Shown here: in pieces, positions 1 through 9,203 of the stretch
Numbering within the stretch: the first letter of the stretch is position 1
How the letters are laid out: the number at the start of each line of letters is the position of its first letter
Source: Gammaproteobacteria bacterium
GTDB taxonomy: Bacteria > Pseudomonadota > Gammaproteobacteria > Chromatiales > Chromatiaceae
DNA: 10,670 bases
Assembly: GCA_024277555.1 (NCBI GenBank)
Contig: JAJRUY010000103.1
Location: 1-10,670, forward strand
Direction of reading: 5' to 3'
Notes under the pieces: model-generated
The model's database searches: none
Told to the model about the DNA's origin: nothing
The model's input: only the letters and a program-made list of their open reading frames with translations
Translations under genes and position numbers: made by a program

Positions 1-73
1 CCTTGCGCAAAGCAGCGGGAATCACCACCCTGCCCTGGGCGCCGACCTGGACTTCGTTAGGGTTGACTGGCAT
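1..73 (-). CDS. AbrB/SpoVT-fold DNA-binding protein, N-terminal fragment (possible antitoxin)
   Basis: The reverse strand reads ATG at 73-71 followed by 24 open codons to the window edge. The peptide begins MPVNPNEVQVGAQGRVVIPA and continues LRK. The pattern of a short beta strand, then G-x-x-G-R-V-V-I-P-A-x-L-R, is the signature of the SpoVT/AbrB swapped-hairpin DNA-binding domain found in AbrB regulators and in MazE/VapB-type antitoxins. A strong AGGAG Shine-Dalgarno sequence sits 7 nt before the ATG, which supports this start. The rest of the gene, and any toxin partner such as a PIN-domain VapC, would lie left of the window. It follows lpdA on the same strand after about 100 nt, and I see no clear terminator between them, so some read-through from the pdh operon is possible. 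Calling it an antitoxin is inference; it could be a stand-alone regulator. Confidence 0.8.
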   Translation of the reverse strand, partial: MPVNPNEVQVGAQGRVVIPAALRK

Positions 74-84
74 TTCAATTCTCC

Positions 85-113
85 TGTGCCACTAACGAAA
101 CATTGTGGCACAA
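85..113. promoter_or_regulatory. Paired TGTG-S-CAC repeats upstream of the AbrB-type gene, candidate autoregulatory operator
   Basis: TGTGCCAC at 85-92 and GTGGCACA at 105-112 form a perfect 8-bp inverted repeat with a 12-nt spacer. The right copy is itself an odd-length palindrome (TTGTGGCACAA, 103-113), and the left copy matches its core except for the last base. The two core centres are 19 bp apart, close to two helical turns. The site starts 12 nt upstream of the AbrB-type start codon and partly precedes its Shine-Dalgarno sequence. Antitoxins and AbrB-like proteins commonly bind such dyads at their own promoters, so an operator role is plausible but inferred. A transcript hairpin is the alternative. 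Confidence 0.35.
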
Positions 114-175
114 GATGGATGAGCATGCCAAATTTCACCGGAAACAACAGCACGGTCAACGGCTGCCGTAAAAGT

Positions 176-1984
176 CTATTTCTTGCGCTGTGGCGGCAGG
201 TCGGTACAGCTGCCCTCGGCCACTTCCGCTGCCATGCCTATGCTTTCGTTCAGAGTGGGATGGGGGTGGATGGTCAGACCTATATCCTCGGCATCGGCGC
301 CCATCTCCAGGGCCAGCACCGTCTCACCAATGAGCTCACCAGCATTCACACCCACAATGCCAGCACCCAGGATGCGCTTGTTGTCCGGATCGAAGAGCAG
401 TTTGGTCATGCCTTCTTCCCGGCCCACGCCAATGGCGCGGCCGGACGCCGCCCAGGGGAACACGGCTTTTTCGTAGGCGATGCCTTTTTCCTTTGCTTCG
501 GTTTCGGTAAGGCCCATCCAGGCCACTTCCGGGTCGGTGTAGGCCACGGAGGGGATGGTCAGGGGATCGAACAATGAGGGCTGACCGGCAATCACTTCGG
601 CGGCCACCTTTGCCTCGTGGGTGGCTTTGTGCGCCAGCATGGGATTACCCACCACATCACCAATGGCGAAGATGTGGGGCACATTGGTGCGCATGTGCTG
701 ATCCACGGATATGAAACCACGCTGATCCACTTCCACGCCCGCTGTTTCTGCATTGATGAGATGCCCGTTGGGACGCCGACCCACGGCCACCAGCACCTTG
801 TCGTAAGTTGCTGGCTCAGGCGCGTTGGCCGCTCCCGGCTTCCTGTCTCCCTCGACACTTGTCCTTCCCTGGATATCGTCTCCGGCAAAGCTGACTTTCA
901 AGCCGCTTTTGAGGGGTTTCACCGCTTCCACGCTGGTTTTGAGCAGAATGCGGTTGACCTTCTTTTCCAGGCGTTTTTGCAGCGGTCTGACCAGATCCTG
1001 GTCGCAGCCGGGAATCAGGCTGTCCTGCAGCTCTACGATGTCGATACTGCTCCCCAGGCCGCTGTACACGGTGGCCATTTCCAGGCCGATAATGCCGCCA
1101 CCAATAATAAGCATCTTCTTCGGGATGCTGTCCAGAGCCAATGCGCCGGTAGAATCAATGAGCCGGGGATCGTCGTTGGGAAAGCCGGGTATCTGTACCG
1201 CAGATGAACCGCAGGCGATAATACAAAAATCAAATTCGATCAGCGTTTGCTGGCCATCAGCTTCCACCACCAGGGTTTTCGGACTCTGGAACTGCCCCAG
1301 GCCATGCACCACCTGCACCTTGCGCATTTTCGCCATGCCTTTGAGGCCGGTAGTAAGTTTCTTCACCACCTTGTTCTTGCCCGCACGCAGTTTGTCCAGA
1401 TCAATTTTCGGCTTGCCGAAGCTCACGCCCATGTGCGACAGCTCTGCCGCCTCATTGAGTACATCCACCGTATGCAGCAAAGCCTTGGAGGGAATGCAGC
1501 CCACATTCAGGCATACACCACCCAGGTCAGCATAGCGCTCGACCATGACGACGCTCATGCCCAGGTCGGCAGCACGAAAGGCCGCAGTGTAACCACCGGG
1601 ACCTGCCCCCAGCACCAACACCTGGGTGCGGATATCCGCTACGCCATCTGTAGCCGTGGCGGGGACAGATGCAGCATGTTTCACCGGCGGCTGTTTCTCG
1701 ATTACAGATTCTCCTGCCGGGGGCTTTTGCACGGGAGCAAGCTCTACAGCTTCCAGCAGCAGCAACACACTGCCTTCGGAGATCTTGTCGCCAACCCTGA
1801 CCTTGACTTCCTTTACCGTGCCGGTTTCGGGGCAGGGAATCTCCATGGAAGCCTTGTCGCTCTCCAGGGTGATGATGGAGTCTTCCTTCTCGATCCTGTC
1901 ACCCGGGCTGACCAGCACCTCGATGACTTCCACTTCGGTAAAATCGCCGATGTCGGGGAGAGTTACTTCAACTGTGTCGCTCAT
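176..1984 (-). CDS. lpdA: Dihydrolipoyl dehydrogenase (E3 of pyruvate dehydrogenase) with N-terminal lipoyl domain
   Basis: This 602-aa flavoprotein reoxidises the dihydrolipoyl groups of E2 with NAD+, completing the pyruvate dehydrogenase cycle in the cytoplasm. Residues 1-80 are a lipoyl domain with the lipoylation site ESDKASMEIP (Lys44). An Ala/Pro-rich linker spans about 82-116. Then come the FAD-binding GAGPGG (126-131), the redox-active pair Cys158/Cys163 in GGVCLNVGCIPSK, the NAD-binding GGGIIGLE (295-302), the second FAD motif around GD 442-443, and the catalytic His575/Glu580 in HPHPTLNES. E3 without the lipoyl domain is usually about 475 aa; the fused form is common in betaproteobacteria and some gammaproteobacteria. 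It is the last gene of the operon, 39 nt after aceF. The ATG at 1984 is preceded only by a weak AGG. A hydrophilic stretch at about 370-391, before the YDKVLVAVGRRPN strand, is longer than in E. coli Lpd. Confidence 0.96.
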   Translation of the reverse strand: MSDTVEVTLPDIGDFTEVEVIEVLVSPGDRIEKEDSIITLESDKASMEIPCPETGTVKEVKVRVGDKISEGSVLLLLEAVELAPVQKPPAGESVIEKQPPVKHAASVPATATDGVADIRTQVLVLGAGPGGYTAAFRAADLGMSVVMVERYADLGGVCLNVGCIPSKALLHTVDVLNEAAELSHMGVSFGKPKIDLDKLRAGKNKVVKKLTTGLKGMAKMRKVQVVHGLGQFQSPKTLVVEADGQQTLIEFDFCIIACGSSAVQIPGFPNDDPRLIDSTGALALDSIPKKMLIIGGGIIGLEMATVYSGLGSSIDIVELQDSLIPGCDQDLVRPLQKRLEKKVNRILLKTSVEAVKPLKSGLKVSFAGDDIQGRTSVEGDRKPGAANAPEPATYDKVLVAVGRRPNGHLINAETAGVEVDQRGFISVDQHMRTNVPHIFAIGDVVGNPMLAHKATHEAKVAAEVIAGQPSLFDPLTIPSVAYTDPEVAWMGLTETEAKEKGIAYEKAVFPWAASGRAIGVGREEGMTKLLFDPDNKRILGAGIVGVNAGELIGETVLALEMGADAEDIGLTIHPHPTLNESIGMAAEVAEGSCTDLPPQRKK

Positions 1985-2023
1985 TCCATTTAACCTGTGG
2001 TTAGTCTGAAAAATAGGGGCGGC

Positions 2024-3304
2024 TCAAAGCACCAGGCGTCGAATATCCGACAGCAGCGCACCGAGCCAAGTCGTAAAGCGTACGCCTTCTGCACCATCGA
2101 TGACACGATGATCATAGGACAGGCTGTAGGGCATGACCAGCCGGGGCTTAAATTTTTTGCCATTCCACACTGGCTTCATGGCGGCCCGGGACACTCCCAG
2201 TATGGCAACTTCAGGTGCATTTACAATGGGCGTAAACTGGGTGCCGCCGATGCCCCCCAGGCTGGAAATGGTGAAGCAACCGCCCTGCATATCTCCAGGA
2301 GCAAGCTTGCCTTCCCGCGCCCTGGCGCTGATTTCCATCAGCTCCCTGGCCAGATCGTACACGCCTTTCTGATCCACATTACGGATCACCGGCACCACCA
2401 GTCCGTTGGGGGTATCCACAGCCACGCCAATGTGGATGTATTTCTTCAGGATCAGCTTGTTGCCATCCGCTGACAGCGAGGCATTCACATTGGGAAATTT
2501 CCGCAACGCGGCTTCACAGGCTTTCATCAGAAAAGGCATGAAGGTCAGGCGCACATCTTTTTTCAGCGCTTCCTCTTTTTGCGCCTTGCGGAATGCCTCC
2601 AGCTCGGTGATGTCCGCTTCGTCGAACTGGGTGACATGGGGAACAGTAATCCAGCTGCGATGCAGATGCGTACCGCTGATTTTCTTGATGCGATTGAGTT
2701 CGACCTCTTCCGTCTCCCCGAACTTGCTGAAATCCACGGCTGGCATGACGGGCATGACCATGGCTCCACCGGATGCCGGTACCCCACCACCAGACAGTGC
2801 TTCCTTTATAAAGGACTGCACATCATCCCGGGTAATGCGTCCTTTTGGCCCGGTACCTGATACCCGCGCCAGATCCACGCCCAGTTCCCGGGCGAAGCGC
2901 CGCACAGCGGGGCTGGCATGGGCTTTGCGATTGGGCATGTCCGCCCGGGTGGGGGCGATGGGCAAAGGCTTGGCCTTTTTTTCACCCGGCGCAGGGGGCG
3001 GTGGCGTGGGATGGGTTTCCGCCGGTTTTGGTGGCGCAACTGCTGTGGTTTCTTCGGCAACAGCACTCTCTTCAACAACGGCCAGCAAATCACCCTGGTT
3101 GATGGTGTCTCCCACCCGCACCTTGACTTCTTTCACCACACCTGCGGCGGGAGACGGGATCTCCATGGAGGCCTTGTCACTTTCCAGCGTAATCAGTGAG
3201 TCATCTATTGCAATGTTGTCACCAGCCGACACCAGCACCTCAATTACCTCCACATCCTTGAAGTCGCCAATGTCCGGAAGCGTAATATCAATCATGTTCG
3301 CCAT
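2024..3304 (-). CDS. aceF: Dihydrolipoyllysine-residue acetyltransferase (E2 of pyruvate dehydrogenase)
   Basis: This E2 core subunit (426 aa) transfers the acetyl group from lipoate to CoA and scaffolds E1 and E3. It has a single N-terminal lipoyl domain (residues 1-79, lipoyl-Lys44 in ESDKASMEIP) and a Pro/Ala/Thr-rich flexible linker (about 80-127). The peripheral subunit-binding domain follows (about 128-166, with ASPAVRRFARELGVDL and GTGPKGRITRDDV). The catalytic CoA acetyltransferase domain (about 195-426) ends with the active-site motif YDHRVIDGAEG (His399, Asp403). E. coli AceF has three lipoyl domains; here one sits in E2 and another in E3. The start is fixed by a GAGGAG Shine-Dalgarno sequence that overlaps the aceE stop codon, so translation of the two is probably coupled. 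The final LRRLVL is the usual C-terminal end of such E2 cores. Confidence 0.96.
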   Translation of the reverse strand: MANMIDITLPDIGDFKDVEVIEVLVSAGDNIAIDDSLITLESDKASMEIPSPAAGVVKEVKVRVGDTINQGDLLAVVEESAVAEETTAVAPPKPAETHPTPPPPAPGEKKAKPLPIAPTRADMPNRKAHASPAVRRFARELGVDLARVSGTGPKGRITRDDVQSFIKEALSGGGVPASGGAMVMPVMPAVDFSKFGETEEVELNRIKKISGTHLHRSWITVPHVTQFDEADITELEAFRKAQKEEALKKDVRLTFMPFLMKACEAALRKFPNVNASLSADGNKLILKKYIHIGVAVDTPNGLVVPVIRNVDQKGVYDLARELMEISARAREGKLAPGDMQGGCFTISSLGGIGGTQFTPIVNAPEVAILGVSRAAMKPVWNGKKFKPRLVMPYSLSYDHRVIDGAEGVRFTTWLGALLSDIRRLVL

Positions 3305-3312
3305 CTTGGACT

Positions 3313-3316
3313 CTCC

Positions 3317-3319
<3 letters not shown>
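3313..3319 (-). promoter_or_regulatory. aceF ribosome binding site overlapping the aceE stop codon
   Basis: On the minus strand the aceE stop TGA (3319-3317) runs directly into GAGGAG (3318-3313), 8 nt before the aceF ATG. Ribosomes finishing aceE therefore end on the aceF Shine-Dalgarno sequence. This is the classic arrangement for translational coupling and supports the 3304 start of aceF. Confidence 0.7.
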
Positions 3320-5974
<2,655 letters not shown>

Positions 5975-6018
5975 GGGTAATCCATCCGTATCTGTTTACG
6001 GGAGCAATAATGGCAGGC

Positions 6019-6049
6019 ATCATAGCAGAAATCCAGGCTATTTTTTCAT
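6019..6049 (-). promoter_or_regulatory. Extended -10 promoter for aceE-aceF-lpdA
   Basis: On the minus strand TGCTATGAT (6027-6019) combines a TGn extended -10 with a hexamer one base from TATAAT. A weak -35, ATGAAA (6049-6044), lies 19 nt upstream, longer than ideal, as is tolerated by extended -10 promoters. An AT-rich tract immediately upstream could act as an UP element. The predicted start at about 6012 gives a leader of about 38 nt before the aceE ATG. No better sigma-70 candidate is seen between the repeat and the gene. Confidence 0.55.
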
Positions 6050-6091
6050 TTTGTTATTTATCAAGAGCTTATTGTGATATTATTTTAGTAT

Positions 6092-6118
6092 GATGGTCTT
6101 ATTTTGTACCGGACCATC
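6092..6118. promoter_or_regulatory. 7-bp dyad GATGGTC-N13-GACCATC upstream of aceE
   Basis: GATGGTC (6092-6098) and GACCATC (6112-6118) are perfect inverted arms separated by 13 nt. The TGGT...ACCA halves recall PdhR/GntR-type sites, but the E. coli PdhR box has only about 3 nt between its halves, so this is not a standard match. It lies about 80-106 bp upstream of the predicted aceE start point and more than 250 bp from the kinase promoter. An activator or distal operator role is possible but unproven. Confidence 0.25.
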
Positions 6119-6277
6119 CCTTTTCCATAAGTCAGGGCTGCTACATGCGACTAGATTTCCAGTCGGAAATTTCAAATAATTCCCACTAAAATCAGGCAAT
6201 AAAAACCGTCATTTAGAGAAAAATATTCAATCTGGTTGTATTATTAAAAGAAGGAACCACTGAATAATTCCATTTTT

Positions 6278-6346
6278 GTCACTGCGGCGACAGCCGAAGT
6301 CCAGTGAATTCAGCGGTTTATGGATTCCGGCCTGCGCCGGAATGAC
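6278..6346. repeat. REPIN-like element: two palindromic repeats in inverted orientation
   Basis: The right unit (6321-6346) is TGGATTCCGG followed by CCTGCGCCGGAATGAC. Within it ATTCCGGC (6324-6331) and GCCGGAAT (6336-6343) form a perfect 8-bp stem with a CTGC loop. The left unit (6278-6304) begins GTCACTGCGGCG and ends GAAGTCCAG; it is a decayed copy of the right unit's reverse complement. The two units face each other across a 16-nt spacer, and the outer flanks (TTTTT...AATTTTT) also mirror each other. This architecture matches REP doublets (REPINs) and small palindromic intergenic repeats that occur in many copies in proteobacterial genomes. Dispersal cannot be tested in one window. Confidence 0.65.
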
Positions 6347-6352
6347 AATTTT

Positions 6353-6380
6353 TCGATACCCTTAAAGATCTCGATATAAA
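6353..6380 (+). promoter_or_regulatory. Candidate sigma-70 promoter for the rpfC-like kinase
   Basis: TCGATA (6353-6358) matches TTGACA at four of six positions and is followed after 16 nt by TATAAA (6375-6380). Transcription would start near 6387 and give a leader of about 50 nt. The promoter begins directly after the palindromic repeat. It is the best candidate in this stretch but far from perfect. Confidence 0.35.
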
Positions 6381-6437
6381 TGTCGCTAATGTATCCATGA
6401 ATACGGCCCCCAGATAACAAACTGGCACAATCTCGTT

Positions 6438-8990
6438 ATGGACAATATAAAGAATCATTCAGGCCGCAGTTTTTGGCGCCCTGAATTGACAGAAAAGCAG
6501 GCTCGGCAGGAATGGTCGCAGGCCGTGGTGCGGCTGGCCATTACCTCTATCGCCTTGGCATACATCCTTTTCACCGAAACCGGAAGAAATAGCGAAACAC
6601 ATATAACTGTTATTCAATTGGGAAAAGCATACCTCATATATTCCCTTGTGCTGCTCGGTAGTTTCTGGGTCTGGCCCAAACCAATGGCAAGCAGAAAACT
6701 CCTGACTTTGGTAACAGATACTGGCATCACCATGTACTGCATGCACCTGTATGGAGAAGCCAGCGCCCCATTTTTTGCCATAATTTTATGGGTCACAATT
6801 GGATACGGAATACGATTTGGGCAACGCTATTTGATCACCGGCACCATCTATTCCAGCCTTGGTTTTTTAGTACTTTGGCAGTACAGCCAATTCTGGGCAG
6901 AGCATCCTTCCATCACATTCTCCTATCTAATCGCCGTGCTGGTTATTCCGCTGTTTGCCGCTTATTTGTTACGAAAAATAGAAAAGGCAAAAAAAGAAGC
7001 CGAATCCGCCAACCTGGCAAAATCCCAGTTTCTTGCCAATATGAGCCACGAGATCCGCACCCCTCTGACCGGCATTATCGGCATGGCAGAACTGCTGCTG
7101 GAAGAGCGGTTGGACAGGAAATATCATAAACAAATAGACACCATAAACTATTCAGCCAAGAATCTGTTGCATCTGCTCAATGACACCCTCGACATCGCAA
7201 AAATCGAGGCCGGGAAACTGGAGCTGGAACCTGGAAAGCTGGATGTTTATGAGATGGTAAACAGCCTGTCCCTGATGTACCGCCCCCTGGCACAAGCCAA
7301 GCATCTCAAGTTCAGAACCAGTATTCATCACCAGATTCCCGGCAATCTGTGGGGGGACGGTTTTCGCCTGCAGCAAGTCCTGGTCAACCTGCTCAGCAAC
7401 GCGGTGAAATTTACTTCCAAGGGGCAAATCACTCTCTCTGTGCGCTTGCTGCAACTGAGCGAGAATACAAGCAGATTGCGTTTCGAGGTGATGGACACGG
7501 GCATTGGCATCCCTGCCAACAAGCAGGAAAAGATTTTCGAAATATTCGAACAAGCAGACAATTCCACCACCCGCCAGTACGGTGGCAGCGGCCTGGGAAT
7601 GGCCATTTCCAGACAACTGGTCGAGCTAATGGGGGGAACCCTTGGCCTAAACAGCAAGGAAGGAAAAGGCTCCACCTTCTGGTTTGAAATCGACCTGGAA
7701 GTACTTTCTGAACAACACTCGCCAGAGCAAATTCGCAGTTTCGAGGGAATTCATGCCCTCATCGTTTCTTCAAACCAGGTTTTCTCCAGCCACTACCGAC
7801 AAATGCTGGAACGCTGGGGCTGTGGAGTGGAGTCTGTATCCACATCCGTGGACGCATTCTTTCAACTAAAAGCCACAGATAGTAAGTTCCAGAATTATCA
7901 ACTCCTGATCGCAGATGAAAAAGGTCTGGAGTTCTCACCTGAGCAATTTGGACAAGCCAGGAAGAACAACCCGGCTCTTCAGGACGTGCCCTCTATTCTG
8001 ATCTCCGCTCAGAATGATAGCGGCGCAAACAATCTGAAGTACTTTGATGTAGTACTATCCGGAAATGCAGATAGCGGCGCACTCTTTCATGCCCTGCATG
8101 AGATTCTGGACACGAATGATGCTTCCTCACCAAGCAATGGCGACACTCCGGACGTACAAGTTTCAGACAGGCACTATCGCATTCTGGTGGTGGATGACAA
8201 CCAAACCGTGCAATTGGTAACCTCCACCATATTGAAGAAAGCCGGGCATGTGGTCACCCAGGAATACGATGGCGAGCGCGCTCTGGATCGTTTACTGGAT
8301 GAGGAGTTTGACACAGTTGTAATCGATATGCAGATGCCGAAAATGAGCGGCCCGGAAGCCATCAGAGCCTATCGTTATTCGGAGTTCGGCACCGGCAAAC
8401 ACCTGCCTTTCATCGTGCTTTCGGCAAATGCCAGCAAGGAAGCACGCCAGGAATCGGAAGATGCAGGCGCAGACGCCTTTTTGGTAAAACCCATAGAAAA
8501 ACACAAGCTGTTGCAACTCATTGACCAACTGGCAACAGGTTCCGGAACCAGCAGTACAAGCCTTGCAGTGGCTGAAAGCAACATCAAACCCCTGCCAATA
8601 TCCACGGATGCGCCTCCAGTCCTGGACATGGAGACAGTTCAGACATTGATATCCATTGAAAGCGATGAAAGTTTCTTTTCCAGTCTGATAGAACATTTCT
8701 TTGCAGATGCCGAACAATCCATCATCAGTATGGAGCAAGGCCTGTCACGGCAAGACATGGATGCAGTGCGTGACGCCGTGCACGCACTGCAAGGGTCGGC
8801 TGGCGGTATCGGCGCCCTGGCTTTGTACGCCGAATGCGCACAGCTTTCCAAGGCAGAAAACTCCAAGCTGTACAAGCATGGAGCCAAAATGATCGAATCT
8901 GTAAAACGCCAGAAAAACAAGGTGCGCGTATTCCTTGAAGAATCAGACATTACATCTGCATCTGCCGTGTACAGGTTCCCTGACAAGTAG
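6438..8990 (+). CDS. rpfC: RpfC-like hybrid sensor histidine kinase of DSF signalling
   Basis: This 850-aa inner-membrane hybrid kinase is the likely sensor for the fatty-acid signal made by the convergent rpfF. A short N-terminal segment is followed by about six hydrophobic stretches (about 29-46, 61-79, 88-105, 109-125, 132-150, 158-178). The segment EASAPFFAIILWVTIGYGIR resembles the matching part of Xanthomonas RpfC. A coiled linker leads to HisKA with MSHEIRTPL (phosphoacceptor His204). The HATPase has an N box around Asn321, DTGIGIP (Asp353 on) and GGSGLGMA (Gly382 on). Residues about 437-555 look like a degenerate receiver. A complete receiver follows (Asp586/Asp587, phosphoacceptor Asp630, Lys684), then an HPt domain with His782 in AVHALQGSAGG. 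Xanthomonas RpfC is about 725 aa; the extra length fits the additional receiver-like domain. No Shine-Dalgarno sequence is visible before the ATG. No RpfG-type regulator follows in the window. BarA-like kinases share the layout, but the sensor sequence and the rpfF neighbour favour RpfC. Confidence 0.88.
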   Translation: MDNIKNHSGRSFWRPELTEKQARQEWSQAVVRLAITSIALAYILFTETGRNSETHITVIQLGKAYLIYSLVLLGSFWVWPKPMASRKLLTLVTDTGITMYCMHLYGEASAPFFAIILWVTIGYGIRFGQRYLITGTIYSSLGFLVLWQYSQFWAEHPSITFSYLIAVLVIPLFAAYLLRKIEKAKKEAESANLAKSQFLANMSHEIRTPLTGIIGMAELLLEERLDRKYHKQIDTINYSAKNLLHLLNDTLDIAKIEAGKLELEPGKLDVYEMVNSLSLMYRPLAQAKHLKFRTSIHHQIPGNLWGDGFRLQQVLVNLLSNAVKFTSKGQITLSVRLLQLSENTSRLRFEVMDTGIGIPANKQEKIFEIFEQADNSTTRQYGGSGLGMAISRQLVELMGGTLGLNSKEGKGSTFWFEIDLEVLSEQHSPEQIRSFEGIHALIVSSNQVFSSHYRQMLERWGCGVESVSTSVDAFFQLKATDSKFQNYQLLIADEKGLEFSPEQFGQARKNNPALQDVPSILISAQNDSGANNLKYFDVVLSGNADSGALFHALHEILDTNDASSPSNGDTPDVQVSDRHYRILVVDDNQTVQLVTSTILKKAGHVVTQEYDGERALDRLLDEEFDTVVIDMQMPKMSGPEAIRAYRYSEFGTGKHLPFIVLSANASKEARQESEDAGADAFLVKPIEKHKLLQLIDQLATGSGTSSTSLAVAESNIKPLPISTDAPPVLDMETVQTLISIESDESFFSSLIEHFFADAEQSIISMEQGLSRQDMDAVRDAVHALQGSAGGIGALALYAECAQLSKAENSKLYKHGAKMIESVKRQKNKVRVFLEESDITSASAVYRFPDK

Positions 8991-9203
8991 TGTGGCCAAT
9001 CATCTGGCTCTAGCCCGCATTTCTCACCGGGCCGGAAGCCCGTTATGGAAAAGTTCGATGATTCAGTCTGTTACCAATAGTCAGACAATTGCCAACACCT
9101 TCACCCTGTCCTGTTCGGGTTTGTGCCCAATCCGGCTGCGCATTTTGCCCGATCCCTCTCAAACCATAGCCCAAGCAAATCACACAGGGCCATGACGAGA
9201 TAC
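8991..9203. other. Convergent intergenic gap between rpfC and rpfF
   Basis: These 213 nt separate the two stop codons and hold no supported gene. Near 9012-9035 there are short overlapping GC hairpins (GCCCG...CGGGC and CGGGC-CGGAA-GCCCG), but no T-run follows them on either strand. Further weak pairs such as GTCTG...CAGAC occur. I find no canonical intrinsic terminator for either gene, so transcripts may run into each other or end by Rho. Confidence 0.5.

Larger units (their letters stand above)
5975..6437. other. Divergent non-coding region between aceE and the rpfC-like gene
   Basis: These 463 nt hold no convincing gene on either strand. From left to right they contain the aceE promoter (6019-6049), an AT-rich tract (about 6041-6110), a 7-bp dyad (6092-6118), a further AT-rich stretch in which I see nothing specific (about 6140-6270), a REPIN-like double palindrome (6278-6346), and a candidate promoter for the kinase gene (6353-6380). 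Base composition is much more AT-rich than in the flanking pdh genes, apart from the palindromic repeat. Confidence 0.7.

Noticed and set aside
6424..6440. Sigma-54 promoter TGGCAC
   Set aside because: TGGCAC is present, but the -12 TTGC element is missing at the required spacing, and the start point would fall inside the coding region. The same holds for TGGCAC near 107 and 10276.
9010..9050. Remnant of an insertion-sequence end near the rpfC stop
   Set aside because: GGTGAGAAATGCGGGC on the minus strand looked vaguely like a transposon end, but I cannot tie it to a family, and no second end or transposase remnant is present.
8935..9195. Small plus-strand gene spanning the rpfC stop
   Set aside because: It overlaps the HPt coding end in another frame, lacks a ribosome site and has no recognisable motif.
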